Shown: in pieces, positions 50,318 through 60,505 of the stretch | Layout of the letters: each line of letters begins with the position of its first letter | Position numbering within the stretch: the first letter of the stretch is position 1 | Origin: Xenophilus arseniciresistens | Lineage (GTDB): Bacteria > Pseudomonadota > Gammaproteobacteria > Burkholderiales > Burkholderiaceae_C | Assembly (NCBI RefSeq): GCF_028023875.1 | Contig: NZ_JAQIPB010000001.1 | Location: forward strand, 434,001 to 498,000 | Direction of reading: 5' to 3' | DNA length: 64,000 nt | Notes under the pieces: model-generated | The model's database searches: none | Seen by the model: only the letters and a program-made list of their open reading frames with translations | What the model was told of the DNA's origin: nothing | Position numbers and translations under genes: made by a program

Positions 50318-51400
50318 ATGCTCGAGACGGCCCCCGCTTCCCACCCCGCTTCCGCTGCAGCCCCCGCCCTGCAGGCGCTGCTGCGCCGCCTGCCCAAGGT
50401 GGAGCTGCACCTGCACATTGCCGGCACGCTGCGGCCCCGGACCCTGGCCGAACTGGCCGCCAGCCATGGCCTGCCGCTGCCGCGCGCCGCGGATGAGCTC
50501 TACAGCTACCGCGACTTCTACGACTTCATCGATGTGCTGCGCCTGGCAGCCCTGGCCGTGCGCACGGCGGGCGACTTCGAACGCATGGCCTACGAGGCCG
50601 TGGAAGACGCCGCCAAGGCCGGCGCGCGCCATGTGGAGATGTCCTTCAACCCCCAGTACTACATGCCCACGCAGGTGCCCTACAAGGTGCAGCTCGAGGG
50701 CTTGAGTGCGGGCATCCGGGCGGCGCAGCGCGACTTCGACTGCTCGGCCCTGCTGATCGCGGCACTGGACCGCGGCCTGCCGCTGGACAGCGCCGAGCGC
50801 GCGATGGACGACATCGTCGGCCAGCGCCATGAGCTGGTGGTGGGCATTGGCGCCGACGGCCCCGAACGCGAAGGCCCGCCGGCCAAGCTGGCGGCGCTGT
50901 ACCAGCGCGCGGGCCGCGCGGGGCTCAAGCGCACGGCCCATGTGTGCGAAGACAACCAGACGCTGCAGGAGGCGCCACCCAGCCATGTGGATGACTGCCT
51001 GCAGCTCCTGGGCTGCGACCGGCTCGACCACGGCTACAACCTGCTGGCCAGCGACAGCGGCGTGCAGCGTGCGCGCGATTGCGGCGTGTACTTCTGCGTC
51101 TGCGGCGTCACCAGCGTCAAGCGCAACCAGCAGCGCCGCCTGGCCAGCATCAAGGCCATGGCCGACGCTGGCCTGCCGCTGACCCTGAACACCGACGACC
51201 CGGCCATGTTCCACACCGACCCCGCGCACACGCTCGAGACCGTGCTCGAAGGCTGCGGCTGGGGCTGGCAGGAGGCCTGCCGGCTGAGCCTGGCAGGCGT
51301 GCAGGCCAGCTGGCTGGACGAACGCGCCAAGCGCGAACTGAAGGCACGCTTCGAGCGCGAGATCGCGCAGCTCGAAAAAGAACTTCCCCCGCCCCGGTAG
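50318..51400 (+). CDS. Adenosine deaminase-like amidohydrolase
   Basis: A 360-residue metal-dependent hydrolase. Zinc ligands and catalytic residues are all present: His31 and His33 in ELHLHIAG, His208 and Glu211 in AHVCED, His238 in RLDHG, and Asp293-Asp294 in NTDDPAMF. The region that reads CPTSN in adenosine deaminases is replaced by VCGVTSVKRN, and the first motif has HIAG rather than HLEG. The enzyme is therefore active-looking but divergent, and may not act on adenosine. A Bug-type binding protein gene follows after 58 nt. Confidence 0.8.
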   Translation: MLETAPASHPASAAAPALQALLRRLPKVELHLHIAGTLRPRTLAELAASHGLPLPRAADELYSYRDFYDFIDVLRLAALAVRTAGDFERMAYEAVEDAAKAGARHVEMSFNPQYYMPTQVPYKVQLEGLSAGIRAAQRDFDCSALLIAALDRGLPLDSAERAMDDIVGQRHELVVGIGADGPEREGPPAKLAALYQRAGRAGLKRTAHVCEDNQTLQEAPPSHVDDCLQLLGCDRLDHGYNLLASDSGVQRARDCGVYFCVCGVTSVKRNQQRRLASIKAMADAGLPLTLNTDDPAMFHTDPAHTLETVLEGCGWGWQEACRLSLAGVQASWLDERAKRELKARFEREIAQLEKELPPPR

Positions 51401-51458
51401 CCGCCCCAATCTTTTCGCTCAACGCCCAACCTTCAACGCCCAAGCCTCTGCCTTTGCC

Positions 51459-52466
51459 ATGAACGCCATCCACACCCCCCGCCACCGACTGCTGTGCACC
51501 GCCTTGCTGGCGGCCCTGGGCACGCTGGCCAGCCCCGCAGCCCTGGCGGCCGACGCCGCCTGGCCCGCCCAACCCATCACCATCCTCGTGCCCTACTCGG
51601 CCGGCGGCAATGTGGACGTGGTCGCGCGCTGGGTGGCGCCGGGCCTCGCGCAACGCCTGGGGCAGAGCGTGGTCGTCGAGAACCTGCCCGGCGCGGGCGG
51701 CGTGATCGGCACCGACAAGGTGGCGCGCGCCAAGCCCGACGGCTACACCTTGCTGATGTCGGTGGAAAGCACCATCGTGATCGCCAAGATGGTCACGCCC
51801 TCCACCGTGCGCTACGACGGCCTGCGCGACCTGATGCCCGTGACCCTGCTGGGCGCGCAACCGCTCGCGCTCGTGGGCCGCCCGGGCCTGGCAGCCAGGA
51901 ACGCCGGCGAGCTGTTTCGCGACATGAAGGCCCACCCGGGCAAATACAGCTACGCCACCTCGGGCGTGGGCACCTCGCTGCACCTGGGCGGCGAGCTGCT
52001 CAAGCAGCAGGGCAACGTGAGCATGGTGCACGTGCCCTACCGCGTGGGCTCGCAGATCGTGACCGACCTGGCCGGCAACCAGCTGGACCTGGCGGTGCTG
52101 CCGCTGTCGATGGTGATGCAGCAGGCCAAGGCCGATCAGGTGCGCGTGTTTGGCGTGCTGGATGGCAAGGCTTCGCCCGTGATGCCCGAAGTGCCCGTGC
52201 TGGGCGCGAGCGAGCCGGCCTGGCGCGGCGCCGAAGTGACGGTGTGGCAAGGCATCTTCGCGCCGCGCGGCACGCCGGCAGAGGTCATCGCGCGGCTGGA
52301 CCAGGCGCTGCGCGAAACGCTGGCCGAGCCCGCCGTGCGCAAGAACTTCACCGACAGCGGCGTCACGCCCATGGGGCTGGGTCCGCAGCCCTTTGCCAGC
52401 TTCATCCAGGCCGAACACCAGAAGTTCGGCGCCATCGTGGCCAAGGGGCAGATCAAGGCCGAGTAG
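51459..52466 (+). CDS. Tripartite tricarboxylate transporter substrate-binding protein (Bug family)
   Basis: A 335-residue periplasmic binding protein of the Bug/TctC family, expanded in Comamonadaceae and Bordetella. The N-terminal signal peptide ends at ALAADAAWP. ITILVPYSAGGNVDVVARWVAPGLAQ, VVENLPGAGGVIGTDKVARAKPDGYTLL and AEQHKF-type C-terminal features are typical. No TctA/TctB genes are adjacent; a TctA homologue is 8 kb away in the mevalonate operon, and Bug proteins often lack linked permeases. It is convergent with hemY, with 2 nt between the two stop codons. Confidence 0.9.
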   Translation: MNAIHTPRHRLLCTALLAALGTLASPAALAADAAWPAQPITILVPYSAGGNVDVVARWVAPGLAQRLGQSVVVENLPGAGGVIGTDKVARAKPDGYTLLMSVESTIVIAKMVTPSTVRYDGLRDLMPVTLLGAQPLALVGRPGLAARNAGELFRDMKAHPGKYSYATSGVGTSLHLGGELLKQQGNVSMVHVPYRVGSQIVTDLAGNQLDLAVLPLSMVMQQAKADQVRVFGVLDGKASPVMPEVPVLGASEPAWRGAEVTVWQGIFAPRGTPAEVIARLDQALRETLAEPAVRKNFTDSGVTPMGLGPQPFASFIQAEHQKFGAIVAKGQIKAE

Positions 52467-52468
52467 GC

Positions 52469-53749
52469 CTACTCAATGCTCGCTGCGCTTTTCCAGGCCT
52501 GGGCCGCCTCGGCCTGATCGCCGCGTGATTCGGCCATGCGGGCCAGCGCCACCCAGGCGCGGCGCGCCAGCGCGCCTTCCTGCAGGTTGCGCGCGGCCTG
52601 CCGCAGATGCTGCTGCGCCTTGCCCCAGAGCTGGCGCTTGAGGCAGGCCATGCCGGCCAGGTACTGCAGCAGCGGATCGCGCGGGTGCTTCTGGTGCGCG
52701 CTCTCGATGCGGGCCAGCCAGTCGGCGTCCACCGCATCGAAGCCGGCTTCCAGCACCTGCACCAGCTTCACGCGCCAGCTCTGGCCCAGCGCATCGGGCG
52801 CTGCCACCACGCGCTCCCACACGGGCAGCAGCCAGGTGCGCGCCAGCGTGCCTTCGCCGCCGAGCTGCACCATGCGCTGGGCCGCCTGGATGGCGATCTC
52901 GGGCATCGCGCGCTCGGCCGCGTCCAGCCGGTTCCAGATGCGCTGCAGCTGGGCCACGTCATGCGCCGAAGCCACCGATTCGGCCGCCAGCCCGCGCACG
53001 ATGGTCTCGGCCGCGGTGGGCGAGAAGGCGCGGTGCTTGGCCAGCAGCCGTGCAGTTTCAAGCGCCTCCTGCGTGCGCTGGGCCTGCCGCGCCGCCTTCA
53101 GGCGCAGCCGCAGCGCCAGGGTGCGCCGCTGCGCGCCCTGCGGCAGCTCGGCCAGGCGGCTGAGCGCGCCGGCCGGATCGCGCCCTTCCAGCGCCCAGCG
53201 GGCCGAGCGCAGCTGCAGGCCTTCGCGCAGCTCGGGCAGCATCGAGGGCTGGCCCCGCTCGTCGCGGTCGTTCAGGGCCTGCTGCAGGTGGGCGTCGCGG
53301 CTGGCCGGGTCCTGCAGGGCCTGGGCGCTTTCGGCCGCCATCAGGTGCGCCAGCACGCGCAGCTGGCGTGCGTGGGGCAGCTCGGCATCGAGCGCCGCCA
53401 GCGTGCGCTCCTGCGCCAGCGCGGCCTGGGCCGACTTGCGCGCGCGCGTGAAGCGCCCGGCCAGCAACTGGGCCATGGCGTCGAACAGCGCGACGTGCAG
53501 GTTGCGTTCCTTCTGCTGCAGCCGCCACTGGCGCGCCTGGCGGGGCAGCGAGAACAGTGCCGCCAGCGCGCGCAGCGCGAAGTGCAGGCCGATGAACAGC
53601 AGCGCCAGCAGCGCCAGCACCAGGTTCAGTGACAGGTCGACCCGGGTGGGGGGCCAGAAGACGGTGATCGTGCCTTCGTTGTTGCCCGCGAACAGCGCCA
53701 CCGCCGCCGCGATGCCGAAGAGGGCCAGAAGCCAGAGTGCGGCGCGCAT
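52469..53749 (-). CDS. hemY: HemY protein, haem biosynthesis-associated TPR membrane protein
   Basis: A 426-residue inner-membrane protein of the proteobacterial HemY family (HemY_N), not the Gram-positive protoporphyrinogen oxidase. Two N-terminal transmembrane segments (about 3-21 and 43-63) are followed by a long helical TPR-like domain. FWPPTRVDLSLNLVL is family-typical. Its exact role in haem synthesis is unclear. It is the last gene of hemC-hemD-hemX-hemY, 16 nt after hemX. Confidence 0.9.
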   Translation of the reverse strand: MRAALWLLALFGIAAAVALFAGNNEGTITVFWPPTRVDLSLNLVLALLALLFIGLHFALRALAALFSLPRQARQWRLQQKERNLHVALFDAMAQLLAGRFTRARKSAQAALAQERTLAALDAELPHARQLRVLAHLMAAESAQALQDPASRDAHLQQALNDRDERGQPSMLPELREGLQLRSARWALEGRDPAGALSRLAELPQGAQRRTLALRLRLKAARQAQRTQEALETARLLAKHRAFSPTAAETIVRGLAAESVASAHDVAQLQRIWNRLDAAERAMPEIAIQAAQRMVQLGGEGTLARTWLLPVWERVVAAPDALGQSWRVKLVQVLEAGFDAVDADWLARIESAHQKHPRDPLLQYLAGMACLKRQLWGKAQQHLRQAARNLQEGALARRAWVALARMAESRGDQAEAAQAWKSAASIE

Positions 53750-53765
53750 GCTCAGTGCACCGTCC

Positions 53766-54839
53766 TCATCGTCCTGCCGCCGCGGTCGTCAGCGCCGCCA
53801 GCGTTTCGTCGATGCGTGCCGGCGCGGCGTCGCGCACCAGGCTCTGCAGTTGCTGCAGCTGCGTGGCCGCCGATTGCACGCGGCGCGAGCCGGGGTCGAA
53901 GTAGCGGTTGAGTGCGCTGGCCACGGCCCCGAGTTCGTTGCGCGCCTGCTGGGGCTGGCGCGACAGCAGCGCCGTGCGCACGCCCAGCAGCTTGAGCTTG
54001 AGGTTCTCGCGCAGGAAGAAGGTCTGCTCGGGCGTGAGCAGCACGGCCTCGGGCCGGTCGATGCGCGAGACGCGCACCAGCGCGCGCGCCTCGTTGCGCA
54101 CGCTCATCACCAGGCGCTGCCACCAGCTGGCGTCGGCCGGCACGGCCTCGCCCAGCCAGCCGTCGTCCTGCGCGCTGCGGCCGCGCCGCGCCAGCGCATT
54201 GACCACCGGCAGGTCGTCCACGCCCTTGAGCAGTTCCTCGAGCTTGGCCAGTGCCTCGCCGCCATCGCCGCTGGCGGTGGCGCGGATGCGGTCGGAATCG
54301 CGCTGCATGGCGCGCTGCAGCGGCTGCAGATGCGCCAGGCCCGACCGGGCGACGCGCTGCTCGCCGGCACGCAGCGCCGCCAGCAGCGGCTGCACGTTGC
54401 CGGTGGCCTGGGCCTGCTCCAGCGCCAGGCGCACGGCGGCGTCGATGTCCACCACCAGGTTCTCGTCGCGCGAACGCGAAAGCGCCTGCATCAGTTCGTC
54501 GAGCTGGGCGCGCTGCAGCGCCACTTCGGCCACGCGCGTCTCCATCAGGGCCAGGCGGCCGGCGGCTTCGCGCACGGTGTCCTGCGCCTGGCGGGCCAGC
54601 GCGCGGGCCTCGGTGGCCTGCGCGGTCGCGTCGGCACTCTGGCGCGCCAGCTGCTCCTGCATGCCGGCCACGCGCTGCCAGAGCATGCCGGCCATCACCA
54701 GGCCCGCCAGCGCCAGCAGCAATGCCAGCCCCAGCACCATGCGCTGCAGGACCTGCGCGCCCAGCGCCTGCCGCGCGGCCTGCCCGCCCGGGTCCGGCGG
54801 CGGTGGGGTCTTCTGTTCCTCGATCTGGGGCACGCTCAT
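53766..54839 (-). CDS. hemX: HemX-like protein (uroporphyrinogen-III C-methyltransferase-like family)
   Basis: A 357-residue inner-membrane protein of the HemX family, which lacks methyltransferase signature motifs despite the family name. A Pro-rich cytoplasmic N-terminus precedes one transmembrane helix (about 33-55) and a long, largely helical domain (AGMQEQLARQSADATAQATEARALARQAQDTV). It is 12 nt downstream of hemD in the operon. Function in haem metabolism is inferred from context only. Confidence 0.88.
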   Translation of the reverse strand: MSVPQIEEQKTPPPPDPGGQAARQALGAQVLQRMVLGLALLLALAGLVMAGMLWQRVAGMQEQLARQSADATAQATEARALARQAQDTVREAAGRLALMETRVAEVALQRAQLDELMQALSRSRDENLVVDIDAAVRLALEQAQATGNVQPLLAALRAGEQRVARSGLAHLQPLQRAMQRDSDRIRATASGDGGEALAKLEELLKGVDDLPVVNALARRGRSAQDDGWLGEAVPADASWWQRLVMSVRNEARALVRVSRIDRPEAVLLTPEQTFFLRENLKLKLLGVRTALLSRQPQQARNELGAVASALNRYFDPGSRRVQSAATQLQQLQSLVRDAAPARIDETLAALTTAAAGR

Positions 54840-54851
54840 AACGCAGGAATT

Positions 54852-55670
54852 CTAGGAGGCGGCAGGGTCTGAGGGGGTTCGCAGGCTTTGCATCACCGCC
54901 AGCACCGAGGGCAGCAGCGGCGCGCTGTGGAGCACGCGGCCAAAGCCCAGCAGGCGCGCGGCTTCGGCGATGCGCGCATGGGTGGTCAGGGCGGTGCAGG
55001 CGCCCCAGTCCAGGCCGTCGATGCCCGCCACGGCGTCGCCCAGGTGGGCCACGGCTTCGGAGCTGCTGAACAGCCACACGTCGCGGGCCTGCACATGCTC
55101 GCGCACGCAGGCCAGCCAGGGCGCGTCCACTTGCGGCGGCAGGCGCCTGTAGGCCACCACGGTGCTGACCTGCGCGCCTGCGCTGCCCAGCTCGCCGGCC
55201 AGCCAGTCGCGCCCCGTGGGGCGGCCCTGCGCGTCACCGCCGCGCACGATGCACACCCGCAGGCCCGGCTGCAGTTGCGGGCGCACCCGCGCCCACAGGG
55301 CTTCCGAATCGAACTGCGCGGCTTCGGGCGGCGGGCTGTCGATGAAGGATGCCTGCACGCCGGCCTCGCGCAGCGCGGCGGCCGTGCCGGGGCCCGTGCA
55401 CCAGCAGCGCGTGGGCGGGCGCCAGGCCTGCGGGTGCGCACCGAAGAAGGCGCGCACCGCTGCGCCGCTGACGAACATCAGCACCTGGGCGGGGCCGGCT
55501 TCGGCCTGCGCTTCGCGTGGCAGGGGCTCGGTGCGGATCAGCGGCAGGGCCTGCGCGCGCTGGCCCTGCGCCTGCAGCGCCAGCACCCAGCGCGAGGCCT
55601 CGGGCTCGGGCCGCGTGACGATCAGGCGCGGGCCCCGGCAGTGGGGCGGCGCGGGCATGGGCTGGGCCAT
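54852..55670 (-). CDS. hemD: Uroporphyrinogen-III synthase
   Basis: Cyclises hydroxymethylbilane to uroporphyrinogen III. It has 272 residues. The family is poorly conserved; LIVTRPEPEASRWVLALQAQG at the N-terminus, FVSGAAVRAFF, RGGDAQGRPTGRDWL and VWLFSSSEAVAHL are recognisable. I chose ATG at 55670; another ATG four codons downstream is possible. Its start is 19 nt after the hemC stop and its end is 12 nt before hemX. Confidence 0.9.
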   Translation of the reverse strand: MAQPMPAPPHCRGPRLIVTRPEPEASRWVLALQAQGQRAQALPLIRTEPLPREAQAEAGPAQVLMFVSGAAVRAFFGAHPQAWRPPTRCWCTGPGTAAALREAGVQASFIDSPPPEAAQFDSEALWARVRPQLQPGLRVCIVRGGDAQGRPTGRDWLAGELGSAGAQVSTVVAYRRLPPQVDAPWLACVREHVQARDVWLFSSSEAVAHLGDAVAGIDGLDWGACTALTTHARIAEAARLLGFGRVLHSAPLLPSVLAVMQSLRTPSDPAAS

Positions 55671-55689
55671 GGCGGGCGGGGGCAAGGGC

Positions 55690-56604
55690 TCAGGCGCGGC
55701 GGGCGCCCGCGGCCAGCAGCCGGTCGGCGACGGCCAGGCCCAGCGCCTGGGCCTGCGCCTCGTCGGCCACCACCGCCTGGGCGCTGGCCTGCAGCAGCCG
55801 GCCGGGCTGCTGTTCATCGCCCCAGGCCGCGACGATGCCCAGCACGCCCTCGCCTTCGTGCCATTGCGCGTGCGCGGCCAGCGGCATGGAACAGCTGCCA
55901 CCCATGGCCCGGCTGACGGCACGCTCGGCCGCGGTGGCCAGCCAGGTGGGGCGGTGCAGCAGCGGCGCCAGCGCGGCCACCACTTCTGGGCGCTCCGAGC
56001 GGACCTCGATGCCCAGCGCGCCCTGCCCTGCGGCCGGCAGCATCTGCGCCGGCTCGAAGACGCTGCGGATGCGCGCATCCAGGCCCAGCCGCTTGAGGCC
56101 GGCGGCGGCCAGCACGATGGCGGCGTAATGCCCTTCGTCGAGCTTGCGCAGCCGGGTGTCGAGGTTGCCGCGCAGCGGTTCGATGCGCAGGTCGGGCCGC
56201 AGCGCCTGCAGCAGCACGGTGCGGCGCAGGCTGGAGGTGCCGACCACGGCGCCTTGCGGCAGCGCGGCCAGCGATTCGAAGTGCGGGGAGACAAAGGCGT
56301 CGCGCGGGTCCTCGCGCTCCAGCACGGCCGCCAGCGCAAAGCCGGCCGGCAGCTCCATGGGCACGTCCTTGAGCGAATGCACGGCCAGGTCGGCGCGGCC
56401 GTCCTCGAGCGCGGCCTCGAGTTCCTTCACGAACAGGCCCTTGCCGCCCACCTTGGACAAGGTGCGGTCCAGGATCTGGTCGCCGCGCGTGGTCATGCCC
56501 AGCAATGCCACTGAGTGGCCCTGTTCTTGCAAGCGCGCCTTCACATGCTCGGCTTGCCAAAGGGCCAGGCGGCTCTCGCGCGTGGCGATCACGAAATGGG
56601 TCAC
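55690..56604 (-). CDS. hemC: Hydroxymethylbilane synthase (porphobilinogen deaminase)
   Basis: Polymerises four porphobilinogens into hydroxymethylbilane. It has 304 residues with a GTG start ([18 protein letters not shown]). [43 protein letters not shown] and [10 protein letters not shown] are conserved. The dipyrromethane-cofactor Cys is in [12 protein letters not shown]. It heads the hem operon and is divergent from ppc. Confidence 0.95.
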   Translation of the reverse strand: MTHFVIATRESRLALWQAEHVKARLQEQGHSVALLGMTTRGDQILDRTLSKVGGKGLFVKELEAALEDGRADLAVHSLKDVPMELPAGFALAAVLEREDPRDAFVSPHFESLAALPQGAVVGTSSLRRTVLLQALRPDLRIEPLRGNLDTRLRKLDEGHYAAIVLAAAGLKRLGLDARIRSVFEPAQMLPAAGQGALGIEVRSERPEVVAALAPLLHRPTWLATAAERAVSRAMGGSCSMPLAAHAQWHEGEGVLGIVAAWGDEQQPGRLLQASAQAVVADEAQAQALGLAVADRLLAAGARRA

Positions 56605-56626
56605 GGGAAGGCTCGCTGAATGCGTG

Positions 56627-56642
56627 GAACGTGTGCACGTTC
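56627..56642. promoter_or_regulatory. Palindrome in the hemC/ppc divergent region
   Basis: GAACGTG-TG-CACGTTC is a perfect 7-bp inverted repeat 22 nt upstream of the hemC start in a 134-nt divergent gap. Nearby ATGCTAGCAT (56663-56672) is also palindromic and could overlap a -10 element. Confidence 0.4.
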
Positions 56643-56738
56643 TCGGGGCTCGGGGGAAGACGATGCTAGCATGTTGCGCCGCAACAACGCGGCCTGCCGT
56701 CCACCTGCGCACAGCCCACCTTGAGGAGACTTTGAGAG

Positions 56739-59606
56739 ATGAGCACCCGCCGCCCAGCCGCCCCGAAAAAGAGCCAGACCCGCGCCGTGCAGGCCGCGCG
56801 GCCCCGGGTTGACGACCAGCCCCTGATCGAGGACATCCGGCTGCTGGGCCGCATCCTCGGCGACGTGATCCGCGAGCAGGAAGGGGCCGCCACCTTCGAT
56901 CTGGTGGAGAAGATCCGCACGCTGTCGGTGTCCTTCCGCCGCGACGAGGACCACTCGGCCGACCGCGCGCTCAAGAGCCTGCTCAAGGGCCTGTCGGCGG
57001 CCGAGACGGTGCGCGTGATCCGCGCCTTCACCTACTTCAGCCACCTGGCCAACCTGGCCGAGGACCGCCACCAGATCCGCCGCCGTGCCGAGGAAGAGCG
57101 CGGCGGCGAGGCCATCGAGGGCAGCCTGGACGCGGCGCTGGCGCGCATCCGCAAGGCCGGCGTGGCGCCCGCGCAGGTGGCGGCCTCGCTGGCGCACAGC
57201 TACCTGTCTCCGGTGCTCACGGCCCACCCCACCGAGGTGCAGCGCAAGAGCATCCTCGATGCCGAGCGCGGCATCGCGCTGCTGCTGACGCAGCGCGACG
57301 AGATCCGGGCGCGCCAACAGCTCTTTGCCGGCCAGAAGGACGCGCTGACGCCGCGCGAGCTGGCCGACAACGAGGGGCAACTGCGCACGCGCGTGACGCA
57401 GCTGTGGCAGACGCGCCTGCTGCGCTTCACCAAGCTGACGGTGGCCGACGAGATCGAGAACTCGCTGAGCTACTACGAAGCCACCTTCCTGCGCGAGATC
57501 CCGCGCGTGTACGCGGCGCTGGAAAAGGCGCTGGGCCAGCAGGAGATCGCGCCCTTCCTGCGCATGGGCCAGTGGATCGGTGGCGACCGCGACGGCAACC
57601 CCAACGTCACGGCGCAGACGCTGGACTACGCGCTGCGCCGCCAGTGCGAGCTGGCGCTGCGCCACTACCTGACCGAGGTGCACTTCCTGGGCGGCGAGCT
57701 GTCGCTCTCGGCCTCGCTGGTCGATGTGTCGCCCGAGATGCAGGCCCTGGCCGATGCCTCGCCCGACCCCAGCGAGCACCGCCACGACGAGCCCTACCGC
57801 CGCGCACTGACCGGCGTGTACGCGCGCCTGGCAGCCAGCCTGATGGAGCTGACCGGCGGCGTGGCCGCGCGCCATGCGGTGGCGCCGCAGAACCCCTACC
57901 CCGATGCGCAGACCTTCCTGGCCGACCTGCGCGTGATCGAGGAATCGCTGCGCGAGAAGCACGGCGCCGCGCTGGTGGACCAGCGCCTGCGGCCGCTGAT
58001 CCGCGCGGTGGAGGTCTTCGGCTTCCACCTGGCCACGGTGGACCTGCGCCAGAGCTCGGACAAGCACGAGGCCGTGGTGGCCGACCTGCTGAAGGTCGCA
58101 CGCATCGAGCCCAGCTACGCGAGCCTGGCCGAAGACGCCAAGCAGACCCTGTTGATCAAGCTGCTGGAAGACGCCCGCCCGCTGCGCGTGCCCGATGGCG
58201 ACTACGCGCCGCTCACCGTGAGCGAGCTGGCCATCTTCGCGCAGGCCCGCAGCGCGCACGCGCGCTACGGCCGGGCCGCCATCCGCCACTACATCATCAG
58301 CCACACCGAGACGGTGAGCGACCTGCTCGAGGCGCTGCTGCTGCAAAAGGAAGTGGGGCTGATGCGCGGCACCCTGAACATGGACGCGGTGAGCGACCTC
58401 ATCGTCGTGCCGCTGTTCGAAACGATTGAAGACCTGCGCAATGCCGCGCCCATCGTGCGTGCCTTCTATGCGCTGCCGGGCATCGACGCGCTGATCCGCC
58501 GCTCGGGCGCCGAGCAGGACGTGATGCTGGGCTACAGCGACAGCAACAAGGACGGCGGCATCTTCACCAGCAACTGGGAGCTGTACCGCGCGGGGATGTC
58601 GCTGGTGAAGCTTTTTGATGAATTCAATGAAGGCCAGGAGCAGAAGATCCGCTTGCGCATGTTCCACGGCCGCGGCGGCACCGTGGGCCGTGGCGGCGGC
58701 CCCAGCTACCAGGCCATCCTGGCCCAGCCGCCGGGCACCGTGCGCGGCCAGTTGCGCCTGACCGAACAGGGCGAGGTGATCGGCTCCAAGTACGCCAACC
58801 GCGAGATCGGCCGCCGCAACCTCGAAACGCTGGTGGCCGCCACGCTGGAGGCCACCTTCCTTGCGCCGCCCAAGGCCGCCCCGGCCACCTTCCTGGCCAC
58901 GGCCGAGGCGCTTTCGCGCGCCAGCATGGCCGCCTACCGCACGCTGGTCTATGAAACGCCGGGCTTCGTCGACTACTTCTTCGGCGCCACGCCCATCCGC
59001 GAGATCGCCGAACTCAACATCGGCTCGCGCCCGGCCTCGCGCAACCCTCAGCGCAACATCGAGGACCTGCGCGCCGTGCCCTGGAGCTTCAGCTGGGGCC
59101 AGTGCCGCCTGACCATCAACGGCTGGTATGGCTTCGGCAGCGCCGTGAGCGCCTTCGTCGAAGGCCCGGACGGCAAGGTGCCGGCCACCGAGCGCAAGGA
59201 GCGCATCGCGCTGCTGCAGCGCATGTACGCGCAGTGGCCCTTCTTCCGCACCCTGCTGTCGAACATGGACATGGTGCTGGCCAAGAGCGACCTGCAGCTG
59301 GCCACGCGCTATGCCGAGCTGGTGGGCGACCGCAAGCTGCGCCAGAAGGTCTTCGGCATGATCGATGCCGAATGGCACCGCACCTCCGACGCGCTGACGC
59401 TGATCACGGGCGAGAAGCAGCGCCTGGCCGGCAACGCGGACATGCAGCGCTCGGTGCGCCACCGCTTCCCCTACATCGACCCACTGCACCACCTGCAGGT
59501 GGAGCTGATGCGGCGCTTCCGCGGCGGCGAGATCAACGACCGGGTGCAGCGCGGCATCCACCTGTCGATCAACGGCGTGGCTGCGGGCCTAAGAAACACA
59601 GGCTGA
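56739..59606 (+). CDS. ppc: Phosphoenolpyruvate carboxylase
   Basis: Anaplerotic enzyme carboxylating PEP to oxaloacetate. It has 955 residues, normal for bacterial Ppc. The catalytic His is in [49 protein letters not shown] and the C-terminal GLRNTG are all intact. It is monocistronic, divergent from hemC, and its 3' end overlaps the convergent HMG-CoA lyase gene by 18 nt. Confidence 0.97.
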   Translation: MSTRRPAAPKKSQTRAVQAARPRVDDQPLIEDIRLLGRILGDVIREQEGAATFDLVEKIRTLSVSFRRDEDHSADRALKSLLKGLSAAETVRVIRAFTYFSHLANLAEDRHQIRRRAEEERGGEAIEGSLDAALARIRKAGVAPAQVAASLAHSYLSPVLTAHPTEVQRKSILDAERGIALLLTQRDEIRARQQLFAGQKDALTPRELADNEGQLRTRVTQLWQTRLLRFTKLTVADEIENSLSYYEATFLREIPRVYAALEKALGQQEIAPFLRMGQWIGGDRDGNPNVTAQTLDYALRRQCELALRHYLTEVHFLGGELSLSASLVDVSPEMQALADASPDPSEHRHDEPYRRALTGVYARLAASLMELTGGVAARHAVAPQNPYPDAQTFLADLRVIEESLREKHGAALVDQRLRPLIRAVEVFGFHLATVDLRQSSDKHEAVVADLLKVARIEPSYASLAEDAKQTLLIKLLEDARPLRVPDGDYAPLTVSELAIFAQARSAHARYGRAAIRHYIISHTETVSDLLEALLLQKEVGLMRGTLNMDAVSDLIVVPLFETIEDLRNAAPIVRAFYALPGIDALIRRSGAEQDVMLGYSDSNKDGGIFTSNWELYRAGMSLVKLFDEFNEGQEQKIRLRMFHGRGGTVGRGGGPSYQAILAQPPGTVRGQLRLTEQGEVIGSKYANREIGRRNLETLVAATLEATFLAPPKAAPATFLATAEALSRASMAAYRTLVYETPGFVDYFFGATPIREIAELNIGSRPASRNPQRNIEDLRAVPWSFSWGQCRLTINGWYGFGSAVSAFVEGPDGKVPATERKERIALLQRMYAQWPFFRTLLSNMDMVLAKSDLQLATRYAELVGDRKLRQKVFGMIDAEWHRTSDALTLITGEKQRLAGNADMQRSVRHRFPYIDPLHHLQVELMRRFRGGEINDRVQRGIHLSINGVAAGLRNTG

Positions 59607-60500
59607 GCGCAAGGCCTGCGACACGCGCGACTGCGGCGCGCGCCCCAGCGCCTGGCTGATGAACAGGCCTGCATCGACCAGCGCATCCAGGTCGATGCCG
59701 GTCTCATAGCCCATGTTCTGCAGCAGATAGACCACGTCTTCGCTCGCCACGTTGCCCGAGGCGCCGGCCGCATAGGGACAGCCGCCCAGGCCGGCCACCG
59801 AGCTGTCGAAAGTGCGCAAGCCCATCTCCAGCGAGGCCGCCACGTTGGCCACGGCCATGCCCCAGGTGTCGTGGTAGTGGCCGGCCAGCATGGTGGCGGG
59901 CAGCTCGCGCAGGCAGGCCTCGAGCAGGCGCCGCGTGGCATCGGGCGTGCCGCGGCCGATGGTGTCGCCCAGCGAGATCTCGTGGCAGCCCATCTCGCGC
60001 AGCTGCAGCGCCACGCGCAGCACCTGCGCCGGCGCCACCGCGCCCTCGTAGGGGCAGCCCAGCACGCACGAGACATAGCCACGCACGCGCACGCCCGCCG
60101 CCTGCGCCGCTTCGGTCACGCTGCGAAAGCGCTCCAGGCTTTCCGCGATGGAGCAGTTGATGTTCTTGCGCGAGAAGGACTCGGAAGCCGCGCCGAACAC
60201 CGCCACCTCTTCGCAGCCCGCAGCCAGCGCGGCCTCCAGGCCCTGGAGGTTGGGCGTGAGCGCGCTGTAGTGCACGCCCTTGGCCTGGTGGGCGCGCGGC
60301 ACGGCGGCCATCACCTGCGCGCTGCCCGCCATCTGCGGCACCCACTTGGGCGAGACGAAGGACGCCGCCTCGATGTGCGTGACGCCCGCCGCCACCAGCC
60401 GCTCGATCAGCGCCACCTTGGTGGCCACGTCGATGGGCTGCTTCTCGTTCTGCAGGCCGTCGCGCGGGCCCACCTCGACGATCTTGACGCGCTCGGCCAT
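59589..60500 (-). CDS. mvaB: Hydroxymethylglutaryl-CoA lyase
   Basis: Splits HMG-CoA into acetyl-CoA and acetoacetate. It has 303 residues, TIM-barrel. [21 protein letters not shown], and the catalytic-cysteine motif [14 protein letters not shown] are present. It is the last gene of the mevalonate operon, 5 nt after the TctA-like permease. A leucine-degradation role is possible, but no leucine-degradation genes (liu) are nearby, and HMG-CoA reductase in the same operon argues for mevalonate catabolism. Confidence 0.94.
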   Translation of the reverse strand: MAERVKIVEVGPRDGLQNEKQPIDVATKVALIERLVAAGVTHIEAASFVSPKWVPQMAGSAQVMAAVPRAHQAKGVHYSALTPNLQGLEAALAAGCEEVAVFGAASESFSRKNINCSIAESLERFRSVTEAAQAAGVRVRGYVSCVLGCPYEGAVAPAQVLRVALQLREMGCHEISLGDTIGRGTPDATRRLLEACLRELPATMLAGHYHDTWGMAVANVAASLEMGLRTFDSSVAGLGGCPYAAGASGNVASEDVVYLLQNMGYETGIDLDALVDAGLFISQALGRAPQSRVSQALRSACVS

Positions 60501-60505
60501 GGCCT

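Noticed and set aside
56601-59561. A 986-codon minus-strand frame opposite ppc
   Set aside because: Antisense shadow of a well conserved gene; its composition (Ala/Leu/His/Gln-rich) is that of a mirrored high-GC coding frame.
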